From: Pseudofabraea citricarpa
Taxonomy: Eukaryota; Ascomycota; Leotiomycetes; Helotiales; Dermateaceae
Assembly (NCBI GenBank): GCA_029641185.1
Contig: JAPWGK010000004.1
Coordinates: 186,001 to 250,000 of the forward strand
Reading direction: 5' to 3'
DNA: 64,000 nt
Of the stretch, positions 43,501 to 55,686 are shown in pieces (position 1 is the stretch's first letter; every line of letters starts with the position of its first letter). The notes beneath the pieces are model-generated. The model saw only the letters and a list, made by a program, of their open reading frames with translations, was not told where the DNA came from and searched no databases. A program made the translations under genes and the position numbers.

Positions 43501-46500
43501 ACTTTTTACTATCGTGTATTGACTCCTTACAGTGCGCGAGATATCCTCTATCGGTACCTATTTCCATTTTCCCTGCGAGTTTACGGTACGTTCTAATGCG
43601 ATATAACGTGTTCGGTAAAGGAGTATAAACTCTAATTCTATCAGGTTTTCCCCAGACCGACGACGGGTCGCAAGCTAAGGATCCAAAGTAGTCCCAAGGC
43701 TGAGATTGAGTTCCTTTTCCTTTCTCTGACGTTCCCGTTCCCCACTCAGAGATTATTGGATCAGCTTTCTCGTTATCCTCCGAAAGTCAAACAATCCCAT
43801 AGCGTCGTTCAAGGCTGAAATTGAGTTTTTCTTGGTCTTACCTATCCACATCGCCCGAGGATTTTGCAGAGAACCGAGGCTGTACCTCTATGGTGATGTA
43901 GCAGGAGACGATTTGTCTTCGGTCGAAAAGAAAGAAAGAGAGAGAGAGAGAGAAGGAAAAAGAAAATAGACGTCGAAAAAGTTCTACTGGTCTCGTTTCC
44001 TTTTCTTTTTCTGGCTCCTCTCCTCGCCTTCGTTTTAGTTGCGATTTCTCTGGAATGTAAAAAAGGATAGAAATCTGACCCCCACTCCACGTCCTGAGAG
44101 CCGGGGCTTAGAAGGAGAAGGCCCTTTGAACATAAAAAGAAAACAAAATACCTAACTTTATCCCGTTGAATAGAATAATGACGACAATGCATTTATGCAC
44201 GTCGACTGCAGTCAGTTTAGGCGAGTAGATGGTTGGAGGGCACAGTTGGAAGAAGACGTGGCTGGCTGGGTACCGTACTGTATCGAACCTTGTACAATTA
44301 AACAAGCCAGTAACCTGCCGGTACATGTCAAAGAAGAAGCAAAGAAAAAAGCAAGCTTGTCTAACGGAGAGGACGGAGAAAGCAAGGCACGAATCAAAAG
44401 CTCGCTGTCTGTCGCTTCGCAAGTGATAGAAATAAGGTTTCTTATATCTCTTATTATCTCCCCTTCAAGTTTTCCTCCCTCTTCTTTTCTTTTTCTTCTG
44501 AGGAGGGGCCAGCCAGAGTCTTCATCTGTTAGAGTTTTTAACTGACTTACTACTGCGCTGCACTGCACTGCACCCCACGAGATGGGATGGGATAGGACGA
44601 CGGGCGGGCGGGATGAATGAAGGGTTAAACGACCCTCTTACGGGAGGTGGGAAAGTGGGAAAGATGGGAGAATTGCGTGCTTGAGATAGGAAAGTGAGGA
44701 GAGGGATGGGAATAGGCCGGAGGTATTTCCTCGACCTGGGAGTTCCTTTTTGTGGAGTGGCCTGAGATGAAAAGTCTTGCCGAGTAATGGTGGTATGTAG
44801 TCGGTGCATGTGTGTATGTACGTGTGGATGTTGTGAGAAGGTGGTATTCAGTACCGTACACTATCGGTGGGTTGCACCTCGGGATGAAAAGGTTGAATGC
44901 TGTCTCTGCTGTACAGTGCAGCGCAGGACGATGCTGTAGTGGTCGGATCTTGAATCCGGATCTGGCTTCGGGGCGAATTGAGTTTTGTCTAGCAATAAGA
45001 TGAACTACTAGACGGAGTTACCGTTACTGTACAATACTATGATAGACTTTCTCCTCTCTCCTTTTGCCTCGGTCTCTATTTCTGGGCGCCTCTGTAGGGG
45101 ACATGGACACATCTCCGAGAGAGGGGCAGCGGGCAGCGGGCAGCGGGCAGGGAACCACAGTAGTGAGGTTTGGGGTCTAAAAAAGGGTACCTCGTAAACG
45201 GATATAGACTTTCGTCTCGTCTCGTCGCGTCGTCGCGTGTTTTCCTTCAGCTGTCTCAGAGAGATCTGTAGCATCTGGTATATCTGCATCTTCGGCCTCG
45301 ACTGACCAGAGAGATGCGATTGGATCGGCGCTGGGTTTGGTTGAGTTACAGTACATACAAGGTTGTACATCCAGATAGGTACTGTACAGTAGCAGATAAG
45401 AGCGACCGGATCGGAAGAGAGAAAATCGGGAAAGCGGAAGCGGATCACTGAAGGTTGAATACAGGCGGCACCGAGCACAGGAGGAAGCTCCGCGACGCTG
45501 GAGGGGATCGATCCGTTCGCTGCTGTATTGCTGTCGAGATTCGGGAGAGCACTGAGCACAGATTGAGGGGAGGGGATGGGAAGGGGTGGGCTGGGCTGTG
45601 TGGGCGTGTGGGCGTGTGGGTGCCGATGTTACAGGTTGCATCGCATGCATATACAAGTAAGATGAAGAGGAGACTGAGGAGTCAACTCCGCGACAGCAAT
45701 TTGATTTGCTGGGTTTCGTCTTTTCTTTTTTTTTTTTCTTTTGTATCTCCTCTCTCCCGGGTCTTGGATAGAGTTTTTTTTTTCCCCCTTGTTGCCTTTG
45801 GCTTTGGGTGCTGTGTGCTTACTTACCTTGCTGTATGTCATACTAGGTATGTATGTATGTATGTATACCGGGAACCGTGTCGAACGGCTTGACTTACATA
45901 AACCTACACCGGCGCATCCTACGCAATAGCTCTGTGCAACGCAGCCACGCAGCAGAGGGAGGAATCGAGAACCGGCTCAAAGCTAGATGGAGCAGTGTCC
46001 CATTAAGGTAGGAGGTTGAAATTGCCTAACCTGTCCCGAGTACAGAATAGAGTTTGATGTTGGTTTTTTCCTTCTTCTTTTTTCTACTTTTTTTTTCTTC
46101 TTCTTTTTCTTCTTCTTCTCTCTTCAAGCCATGGAGCTGGTGCAGAGTGCAGATGTGTAGGTTTTGCAAAAGAGAAGAGGCGAGGTGAGACGAGGCGCGG
46201 GAGGAAGATAGATGACGAAGAGCGGGATCAGAGAGAGGAGGGGGGAAGAGAGGGGAGGAGGGCGGGCTCTCTTAGGAAATTCCCAGACAAGAGAAAGGTG
46301 CAGAGAATTACTAGACCTGGCAGGAGGCTAAGGAGCTACCTCCTGACAGCAAGTGGAAGCGGAGAGGTGGTATGATATTGACGTCGCTTAGGTTCTAGAC
46401 CTCCTCGCCTTGTTCGAGTTGGCTCTACAGGCGACGCGACGCGACATGCTATACCAAGGAGCGACAAGAGACGGAAAGAGAGGAGGGAGGGAGAGAGAGC

Positions 46501-47808
46501 GAAATGGAAATGGAAGCTTCCGTGCCGTCCCAACCTTTGCGCGACCCTCAGCTTCTCTTCTCAACCCCCTCTTTCTCAAATCCCACAAGCTGGCAAGGCG
46601 GGCTGGCAGGCAAGCAAGCAAACACAAGCAAGCAAGCAAATAAGAAAGAAAGCAAGAAAGCAGTAATTTTGGTAGCTTAGCCGAACCGACATACATACAT
46701 CTATCTGCAGTGTAAGCCAGACCAACCACACACCGATAGCCAAACATTACAAAAATACACAGCATAGAATAGCATATGCCACATAGAAGATAACGCAATA
46801 CACGGCATTGCATGGGATAGGGTCCGAAACCGGCGACGAGAGGAGATACTTCCGTTCTACGGCCATTTGCTCTCCACGATGGCCCACACTTAGCATAGCA
46901 TAGCAGAGAGGAAAGTAGCTAGCTATTGATACCTACACAGCATACGAGACCAAGCCAACACAGCACAACACAACACAACACAGCACAGCACAGCGTAATG
47001 AATGCACTGAATTACCATGCGTGATACGGCATTCTAAAGAACCAGAGCAGAGAGGAGATACTTCCGCTCCCGCAAGGCGAGGGCTTTCGTTAAGGTTTAT
47101 CGTTCGCCTTACTCACCTACCTACCTTACTCAGCTAGGCGATCAATCAATTGGCATACCTACCTACCTACCTTACCTACCTAACCTGCCTATACACAACA
47201 TAGAGCTGCCTTTACACAACACAGCACAGCACAGTACAACCAAGGCGCAGCACTCGAAAACTCCAGACGTGCGTGATACTGCAGAAAGAGAGCGAGGAGA
47301 TACTTCCGCAAGCTTACCTCCCGCCTCGTTTTCTTTACAAAGAAAGAAAAAAAGAAGAAGGAAATAAAAATCCCAAGCATGAGTAAGCCAAATACTGCCC
47401 AGGTGGATGATGTAAGTAGATGCACAGGCAAAAACTCGATATGCATGTGATTAGGAGATAATTATTTCCCTGTACACAAAGGTGACAAATTGTTCAACCT
47501 AGAAATAATCATAAGCACGAAACTTGCATCCTCACATGGTTAGTCTACTCATAGATAGTAGACTGACCAGAAACACAAGACACAATGCCAGCTTATCCTA
47601 CCTGCAAGCAATATAAAAACACCACAAAGAGATTTTGGAACATACATTTCTACTTTCGTAATAATAACACAACACTATCATAAAAATACACGACCCATTC
47701 CGTTCCATTCTAGATGAGTTCCCCGATTACAAAAAACTCCATTGGGTATCCTCCATTAATAAACGCCGACTTACTCATCTCACCACCGCCAATTATACAG
47801 TCCAAAAA
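40535..47808. other. 7.3-kb gene-poor region with simple repeats
   Basis: No supported gene. Contents include a GA-rich run (43926-43960), CT-rich and T-rich tracts (about 44465-44500, 45720-45790, 46062-46122), a GGGCAGC triple (45127-45150), a GTAT run (45847-45866), (CAACA/CAGCA)n (46958-46995), three copies of a GAGGAGATACTTCCG element and an ACCT-type run (47156-47182). The many ORFs on both strands are low-complexity or overlap each other without conserved features. Confidence 0.5.
46838..47308. repeat. Three spaced copies of a GAGGAGATACTTCCG element
   Basis: The 17-mer GAGAGGAGATACTTCCG occurs at 46838 and 47050; a one-base variant occurs at 47292. Spacings are 212 and 242 bp. The second and third copies are also preceded by a CACAGCACAG run and by GCGTGATAC-GCA, so the repeat unit is about 240 bp and partly degenerate. 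Confidence 0.8.
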
Positions 47809-50281
47809 TCATCGCAAAGTCTTCTCTACCTTGATCATCAAGAAACCCGCTGTGGCCTGGCCCTTCGCATCCAACAGGTTCACAAATCGGTAACCTTGCT
47901 GCAGCCGATCGAGTCGGACGCAAGCCCACGCCGCTAGGGAATCGTTCACATATCGAGAATCTTCCACCTTGAACCTGTTCAATTTAATCAGCCAATGCAT
48001 CAAGATAGAACCTGGTTGTTGGGACAGGAGCGGTGTGCATCAAGGCATTTGTGATGTAGGTTGCCGTTTCGCCACAAGAGATCATCTGAGCCACATCTTC
48101 GGCCAACTGCATGCCTCGTGATGTTGAAATATTGGAATCCTCTGTGACATGACAACCTCAGACCGAACTGCTGGATTCATGGCGGTGTAGATTGTAACAC
48201 AATGCAGGCACTGTCCCATGGTACTACACCATGGGCCGGTGACCAGAAGAACGGGAAGACTAGAGTAATGGAACATGAGAAAAACTGACCTGACGAAACT
48301 CAACTCCTCGACAACTTTCGGTATCCCAAGGAATTCCAATGGAAATCCTCGATCTCCAAAATCTGGATGATCTCCTTTCTTGTAAGATGTCTTGTGCTTG
48401 TATTCACCCTCCTTGGCTCGTCCTCCGCCTTCGATCGGCTCTCCTGTACGTTCTTCTTGTCTCTCAACATGTAACTCGCACTTAATGTAAGGGTGAAACC
48501 CCTTCACATCATCCTCGTCGGGTGGCATGGGAACATGCTGTCCTGCATATACGGTGATGGTCAGGTCCAGGTTCTTGTGTTGTATGGCTTCGGCCTGATT
48601 CTGAGCAGGGTCATGACTGCGATAACCCGGTGGCTTTAACACCCATCCGTGTTCGCCAGCAAACATCCCTTCATTCAACATCATTCCCTCGTCCCATTCT
48701 TGCCAATTGAGTGCTACCATTTGAATCCCCTTTCTCCAGAATACCGAAGGGTCAAGGTTCGACGAGTCAAACCGATACCCAGCCGGGTAAGCTCGCATGA
48801 AATAATCACGGTTGTGTGCAAACATCTCGTCTTGCTTCTTCTCGTGAAGTTCAAGGATCTGTCTTTCGCCAATTGAGAAGACATGAGGTGGTTTCTTTGC
48901 TGCCCTGGATTCGAATGTGGTGAAGTGTTCACTGTGCGTGTATATGCCCAGGTTGCTCAAGGATGGATGGATCTTGACCTTTTTCTTGTTACTCGCTCGT
49001 TCATCTTCGGAACCTGATTGTCCAGAGTCTCCGTCCCGAGCAGGAATCGGTGCAAGAGAAGGGGCTCCGGAGACTGGTCGTGGCTTGTCCGCAGAAGCCT
49101 TTTTCACTTTGATCAAGATCTTTTCCATTAGTTCTTCGAGTCGGGGAAGTCTCTCCTCCGGATTGCAGGTTGGATGTGCTTGATCGATAAGACATCCTTT
49201 CCATTCTTCTTTCATGATGTCAACCATAATCTCTTGCTGCTCCATGTCTGCATGCACCTCCAAACTGACAATGATCGGTAATTTGCTGTTGATGAAGGCC
49301 GTTTCTCTGATTGTCTTGCAAACTGCCCGAAAGCCTACAGGTGTAGTGAAGGTCCAGCCATGCAGAACGAGAGGCTCACCGAGTCTCATTGATCTCGATG
49401 AAGGTGGTCGTTCGATTGGGTCAGAAATTGTTAGAGACAGGCTTGAGTCGGAATGAGGTAACTTCTCCTTCTCCGAGGGTGTATCTTTTACGCTTTCAGC
49501 GAGAAACTCCTTTGCCTTGTCAAATTTCGCTTCCGCCTTCTCTAGCAACGCACCAGCTCTACTCGACAGTGTACTGCCAGAGAGATGTCGTACGTGTTCG
49601 GGTTTGGGTGATGTCGAAAGGATTGAGCCATGATCCGATTTAGAATCTGGAGATTCGCCATTGTGCACATCAATCTCGATACATCGACACCCACGCATAA
49701 GCACCTGTTCTTTGTCAGTACCAGGCTTGCACAATCTCTGAGATGTCCCTCACATTTTTATATGCTTCCGTAGAGCTCTTGGAAGCCAATTGGTTTCCCA
49801 CCAGGTATGTATTGTGGCTGCTACTGATGTAATAGTTGCTGATTGGTTTGGTCAAGTCCTTCTCGGTCGGCTTGAGTGGCCGTATCGCCTGAAATCCACC
49901 ACTGTAGTATATGGTCTCCAGGAACTCTTCGAATTTGTATTCGTCTTTGTCCAGCTCAACATCGTGGTGCTGGATTGTATTCAGGAATTCGGTAAACTGC
50001 TCCTTGGAGAGTGCGGCGGTCTTGGAGGCGCACAGATCTTCGAACACATGCCGCAGATGATTTTGGATGGCATGTGAAAGGTACATCTGGTGCGGTGGCA
50101 CTTCGGATTCGGCATGGCCTCCACCTGCTGCCACTATCGGGTGCAGTTGCGGATGGTGGGTTGGGGAAGCTAGGGTGGACATCGCAACGAGGGTGTGAAG
50201 ACTGAACTTCTTGGTGTGAGGAGCAAGAAAGGACATGGTGGTTGGCATAGCTTTTATAACACTGTGGCCAGAGTCAGTCAT
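47809..50281 (-). CDS. Phosphoinositide-specific phospholipase C
   Basis: Three exons: 50281-49754, 49704-48290 and 47974-47809, giving 702 aa. X domain: [20 protein letters not shown] with catalytic His156, [13 protein letters not shown] with Glu186 and Asp188, then [14 protein letters not shown] with the second catalytic His (about 291) and VSLEVH with Glu325. About 85 low-complexity residues are inserted inside X, between DVHNG and [10 protein letters not shown] domain: SNLGIYTHS...[20 protein letters not shown]; then a C2 domain ([14 protein letters not shown]). The last intron is long (315 nt) and splices FVR to [30 protein letters not shown], matching the family C-terminus. EF-hand-like region at about 75-130. 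It hydrolyses PIP2 to IP3 and diacylglycerol, feeding calcium signalling. A second ATG at residue 12 could be the true start. Confidence 0.93.
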
Positions 50282-50985
50282 AGCTCCACTCCGTCAGGAT
50301 CGTCTCTCGCCAGTCTGATCATCTCAACCAAGGAAGCAACTTTTGTAGCTACCAATCCACCTTGCCGGGGCAGTGCTGGATCAGAGCGAGAGGAAACACA
50401 GGCCAAGCGTACCTTTGAGACGTAGAGAGTCGTATGCTATCGACGATCCATTGTGCAGCAGCAGTTGAGAGGGCGATTTTGGAGCTTTTCAGGAGTTCAC
50501 ATTGAGTTATGAGGAGAAATGCAAACAAGGCGGAGCTGTCATTCAGCTGCTGACGCCAGGGTGGATGGTGGATGGTGGATGGGGGATGGAGATTGGGGGC
50601 CGGGTGTGAGTGTGTTTGTAGGTTGGTGCACAGCGGAATCAGGCAACAAAGTCAGGTGCCACACAGGGAGAGAAGGTGTGAGCAAATCAACAATTGGGAG
50701 GGAGAGAGACATCTTAATACTCTGGCCGGAAAGGGGGCTTCAACATAAAATGTGAGGATCAACAAACACGAGGAGGCTGTCAAAGAAAGTTGGAGTCTTG
50801 AGCTCTGTTCCCTGCCTGTGCATTGTCGACCATCTCCCACGTCACGTCCCATGCCATCCGGGCCGCCCCTTTTTCCGGCCCGAGGGGGTGGGGATTTGGG
50901 GAGGCTCCCATATGACGATGATGATTCCTTTCTACAAACTTCTCACCATCACTCCACCATCCTGTTCCCGCCTCGAGTGCCCATC
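50282..50985. promoter_or_regulatory. PLC / cupin divergent region
   Basis: 704 bp between the PLC and first cupin start codons. It includes a GATGGTG repeat (50562-50590) and a GA-rich stretch. Confidence 0.5.
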
Positions 50986-51385
50986 ATGACAGCAAAATCC
51001 CACCGCGAATCAGAGAAGGAGGTACAGTCCTGGGGATTCTCTCACGTCTTTACTTGGACCGATCGACCGTAAGTAAACTCAATGGCGAGAGGGAGAGGGA
51101 GAGAGAGCATAGCCCCAGCAGCCTCGCCAGGGACAGTTATCAATTATTGACAAGGCTGACCCAAACTGTATGTTTTGCCACAGAAAAGCCTATTACAGCC
51201 CGCACACTCACCGAGGCCTCACCACCCACCTGATTCTCGACGGAAAGTTGACCATCTGGTTTCCCAAGGACGAGCAGCCCGAAAAGAAGACTTATGGTGC
51301 AGGCGACCGAGTGGATGTCGATGCCGGTCAACTTCATGAGGTGTGGATTGGTGATGAAGGCTGTACATACATCATCGGAGAATAA
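50986..51385 (+). CDS. Small single-domain cupin
   Basis: Two exons (50986-51068 and 51184-51385) joined by a 115-nt GTAAGT...CACAG intron, phase 2; 94 aa. The conserved cupin motif 1 is seen as YYSPHTHRGLTTHLILDGKL (HxH present, the usual downstream Glu replaced by Thr), and motif 2 as GAGDRVDVDAGQLHEVWIGD with its His. The protein is just one compact beta-barrel, similar in size to bacterial single-domain cupins. Metal binding through the three His is likely; the reaction is unknown. No signal peptide. The frame is closed on both sides of the intron without splicing, which supports the model. Confidence 0.82.
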
Positions 51386-51909
51386 ACATTGATACCCAGG
51401 TTGTCCTGTCATCCTATTCGAGTGGATATGGTCATGCGGAAGTCCGGAGCGCCGTGGAGGTCATGGCAACGAGGCTGCCATGCTGTCAAAAAAAGACACA
51501 AGATCGACCAAAATAACAAGAGCCATTCAGGGGCTCCCGACTAGAATAACCATATAGTGGAATCCAAACTATCTCCCGTCCCGGTATTCCTAGTACTTGT
51601 TTTCGCATCGTCTTAAGGGTACCTATAGGTTGGTATGGCAGCAACCAAGACAAAGACCCATCATACCTATACACATCAACACCCATTTCTTATTCTTGAG
51701 AAACTGAAGTTATTGCGGCCGGTACCGCCAAGACAGCATCCAATCACTTTGCTTCATGAACATGCACACTGATTATTCAGTTACACCTCGCCAGCCGTTT
51801 CTCTTATGACCCCCATTTCATGAAGTATTTGAAAATGAGTTTTTATCTACAAGATTTATTTGAGCTTCTGAACATTTATTCCCAAGATCCACCTTGATTG
51901 AAAACCAAA
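51386..51909. other. Intergenic, no gene seen
   Basis: 524 bp between two plus-strand cupin genes; no notable motif. Confidence 0.45.
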
Positions 51910-52643
51910 ATGTCTCAATCTGCAAACCCCCTTCCAAAACCACGGCGCATAATGACTGCCAACTTACCCCTGCCGTCAGCACTTAAAGACTCCAAGGCTG
52001 AACCGGCAGCTGACATCGTCTGTGAAGAACTCACGGGTATTGCAAACTTCGATGGAGCACGATACCTAGTTTTCAACCATAAAAGTGTACCGACAGTCAA
52101 TCACAGCCAGCTGTAAGTTATAACCAATGGCTCTCCATGGACATATCTCACATCACCACAGCAAAGACTTGGTTCCCGAAGAAGTTCCTCTGCCTGGTGT
52201 AGTTATGCCAAATGGGGTAAATGTGCAAATATTTGACATTGGTCCACATGCCAAGGTTCCAATGGTGAGTGGCTTCCTACAACAAGTATTATTATATACT
52301 GACTGGCGTAGCACCGGACAACATCGACCAATTACATCGTTTTTCAAATTGGCACAGTCGTTCTCACCACATATTCCGAGCCACATGATACGGAGAATAA
52401 TGCAAGAGCACTGAAAGAAACTGTCTGTAGAGCGGGAGACATCCTTATTCAGCGAGGAACACTGCATGGGTTCAACTTCCTTCTATGGTTGATCGCTGCC
52501 CAGACGACTAACTGTTTAATAGATGGGAAAATCAAACTGATGAATGGGCTCGTGTGTTGACATTCATTCTGGCAAGCGAGCCTACAAGTACTGGGATTGA
52601 AGGAAGTGAGGCTCGATATGAGCTTGCAGATGTGGTGTTTTAA
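51910..52643 (+). CDS. Cupin-fold protein, fungal
   Basis: Four exons: 51910-52112, 52162-52264, 52312-52469 and 52523-52643, giving 194 aa with introns of 47-53 nt. After an N-terminal segment (PLPKPRRIMTANLPLP), the cupin barrel includes NVQIFDIGPHAKVPMHRTTS across intron 2, TNYIVFQIGTVVLTTYSEPH, then CRAGDILIQRGTLHGWENQT across intron 3 and VLTFILAS. The pattern (PMHRT, then GD.LIQRGT.H.W.N) is that of the fungal cupins often found in secondary-metabolite and oxidoreductase contexts. None of the four exons alone is a convincing ORF, yet the joined frame has all cupin strands. Substrate unknown. It lies next to another cupin, but the two are not recent duplicates. Confidence 0.85.
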
Positions 52644-53047
52644 ATTCTGTTCTACTGCTTTTACAACTGTCACTGTTTTTATCAGTCTGCCCGCACTCAA
52701 TAGGTCCACAGCTCTTCAACACGCACTTTTGTTAGGAGATCTTCTCCAACCCCAATTTAACAAAATATTTTACCCCAGTACCGGCATATCAGTGATCATA
52801 TAAAGCCGACAAGGGTATCTGCACCTGCAATCGCGGGGTGCGCTCGAGCACTTCCTCTCCCACTCTTCGTCGTCATCAGCCGGATATATAAAAGATACCT
52901 TCCTTAACGGTTGAAATTGCAGATCCACTCCGATAGCAACGTTGCCAAGATGCGAGGACTTTTTGATAGAAGGCGAGAGTACAAAATCAACATCATGTCG
53001 CCACTTAATAATCTTCGTGAAGCTTGCGATTCCGTACACGTTCAACC
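52644..53047. other. Intergenic, no gene seen
   Basis: 404 bp separating the cupin stop from the PNGase A-like start. A TATATAAAAG box-like sequence near 52885 could serve the downstream gene. Confidence 0.45.
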
Positions 53048-55009
53048 ATGAAGTACTGCATGTTAATCCATTTTCTCGGTGGTTTACTTTTCGATATAGT
53101 AATTGCGCTACCATCAGCAGATGCTTTCAAAAGAGAAGCTGCTTCATCGGGAGTTCTGGAGGTTGTACAAGCTCAAGTACCCCCAAGGACGAGTTACGCG
53201 AACCCAGCTTGCAAGCAGACCGTCTTCAATCATAATTTTGCAAGTAGTTATGGCGTTCCATATGTGGGTCAGTAAAACCTTTCAGAACCATAAGAGAGCA
53301 AAGAAAACTAAATTCAAACCTAGGCACCTATTCGCCCCCAACATCTTGCAATTACACCACTACGATATTCAACATGTCAGTGACATCTGCCGGTCGGCAA
53401 TATGACCGGCTAGCACTTTTATTCATCGACGATATCGAAGTATGGCGCACTTCCACTGCCATGCCAAATCCAACTGGAATCCACTGGAGTTATCAAAAAG
53501 ACATGACTATCTTCGACACCCTGCTCCGTGCCGAGAAGAAAATCATCTTCGATCTGAGCAATGTCTATAATGACCTCTATACCGGTGCATTTAATGTCAC
53601 GCTCGAAGCACTTTATTTTAGTGACCTTTACGACCATCTCGATCCGGCTGATCTCATCTATCCTATTTCCGCCCTCGCTTCCTCGAGGAACATCTCTTCC
53701 GTCATATCTCTCCCGGATGATGATGGAAGCGTCTCCATCACATTACCTAGAAATATCAAGACGGCCGTCGTGTCGCTTTTGGCTTCAGGCAATGGCGCAG
53801 AGGAATTTTGGTATACCAATGTACCTTCGGAATATGTCGAGACGTTTCCTAGCAACCCAGGCTGGTTATATGGATATAGCCCCTTTCGCGAGATTGAACT
53901 ATTGATTGATGGCAATCTCGCAGGTGTTTCTTGGCCATTCCCAATTCTGTTCACTGGCGGTGTGGTAAGCATACACGGAATCCGTAGCTAAGAGTTTTAC
54001 TGATTCTTAAAAGTCGCCGGGCATGTGGAGACCAGTTGTGGGCATAGATACTTATGATCTGCCATCTTTTGAAATTGATGTGACGCCATGGCTACCGTTA
54101 CTTTGTGATGGGAACGCACATACGTTTGCATTAAAGGTCGTGGGGTTCGATAGTGCGGTTCCTGGAAATATCGGACCCGTGGGTGAGAATTGGTGGGTCA
54201 CTGGTTCAATCTTCGTGTGGGTTGATGAAGCGGGAAACCAGACGACAGGAAGTGTAAGTAAAGGTCTTCCCTGAGACATTGTGTATGCTAATTAGAATAC
54301 ACAAAAGGTCATCCAGAGTAGCCTCCCAGCGCCCTCCTTCTCATACCACCCCAGCCTAACGACAACAACCCAAAATGGCACAACGACCAACTCGTCCTTT
54401 TATTTCAGCCTCTCGGCATACCGGTCGTTGTCCATCAGCTCCACGATCCAGACCTCAGCCGGGAACCGCTCCATCTCCTGGAGCCAATCCCTGAACTTCA
54501 CCAATATCCAAAACATGACCAGCGAAGCATTCAACCAATCGCTCGCAATGACAAGCACGGGCTCTTACAGCTCGTCCTTCTCCGCCGAAGAATCAACCTA
54601 CTCGTACCCGTTGAATCTCTTCTCGGCATACATCATCGCACCGACATCGGCAACGCTCTCGAGCGTCTTCACACTCATCGATCGCTCTCTCCTCTCGGAA
54701 GGAATCAACACGCTGCCGTATCTAAGCGGCATCTCGAGCGGCGTGGAGAGTCTGGAGACGAGACAGAATGCCACGAGCGACTATAGCTGGAACGAGACGA
54801 TTGTTGAAGGCATGCCTGGTGATAAGAGCCAGAACCAGCACTGGCTTGCTTTCTCAGGTACGCCGGGGTATGAGGATGGCGTGGCACAGTTCTCAAGGAT
54901 TGTGGGTGAGGTAGATGATGAGATTGTGCAAGATGAGTTGGCTTGGAGTTTGATTGATGTTCCTGGTACAGTGGCTCTGCCTGTGGTTGAGGGAGAACCT
55001 AGTGTATGA
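53048..55009 (+). CDS. PNGase A-like peptide N-glycosidase, secreted
   Basis: Four exons: 53048-53267, 53324-53964, 54014-54253 and 54296-55009, giving 604 aa. A signal peptide is evident (MKYCMLIHFLGGLLFDIVIA). The core matches the peptide-N4-(N-acetyl-beta-glucosaminyl)asparagine amidase A family: VFNHNFASSYG, YDRLALLFIDDIEVWRTSTA, TGAFNVTLEALYF, EFWYTNVP, FREIELLIDGNLAGVSWPFP, FTGGV then SPGMWRPVVGIDTYDLPSFE and AHTFALKVVG. Many N-x-S/T sequons are present in the C-terminal half. The family cleaves N-glycans from glycopeptides in acidic or extracellular settings. The last exon begins with NTQKVIQSSLP after an AATTAG acceptor; another AG nearby (AAAAG) would give a four-residue-shorter version in the same frame. 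Confidence 0.86.
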
Positions 55010-55686
55010 TTTTGATCAGGCCTTCTCTTGGTCCCAATCCAATCGCATTTCCATAACAAATGGTTGCTTTTTGGTTACTTTCCTTTGGTTATGATATGTT
55101 GAGCATTTGAAACTAAGCAGTTATCTTAAGATTGGCTTGTCGAGTTTTGTAATAATAAATCGCTGTGCCATAGATGCTCAAAATGAAGTAACAACAATAT
55201 AACTCATTCCAAACCCAGAAGCCAAGATGTTCAATATACCGAGCCTGGTCGGAGCCTATCAAACAAAGGTCGCTTAGATATCGCCAACTTCAACTCCATC
55301 AAGCACAAGAAACTTCAAGTAAAGCCTTTAGCATTCGAATTCCAAAGAAAAACAATACATCTGTGGTACTAATATCCGTATTCAGTAATAGGAGGTTTTC
55401 ATCTTAACGAAAGTATAGAAGTAAACGATGAAGAAGACTTTCCTAGCCGTTATCGAGATCTATCAAACAAAACACCCCTGACGAGAAAGAGTGCGGCTGA
55501 GAAGAAACTTTCTAATAATAGCAATCAACACGTCAGAACCTTCACAAGGCTTGTCCTACATTAAATAACTCGATATATCCCTAGCTAAAATCTCGTCCTC
55601 TATAACTCATATGAGAAAGTCAAACTCTTAATACCGATCAAGCTTGTCAATCTATTAGCTATTGATACTCAGTATCTTAAACAACC
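55010..55686. other. Intergenic, no gene seen
   Basis: 677 bp, AT-rich toward its end; promoter of the HET-domain gene. Confidence 0.45.

Noticed and set aside
45008..45656. Overlapping long ORFs on both strands
   Set aside because: Three frames are open at once in repetitive GC-rich DNA; no frame has family features.
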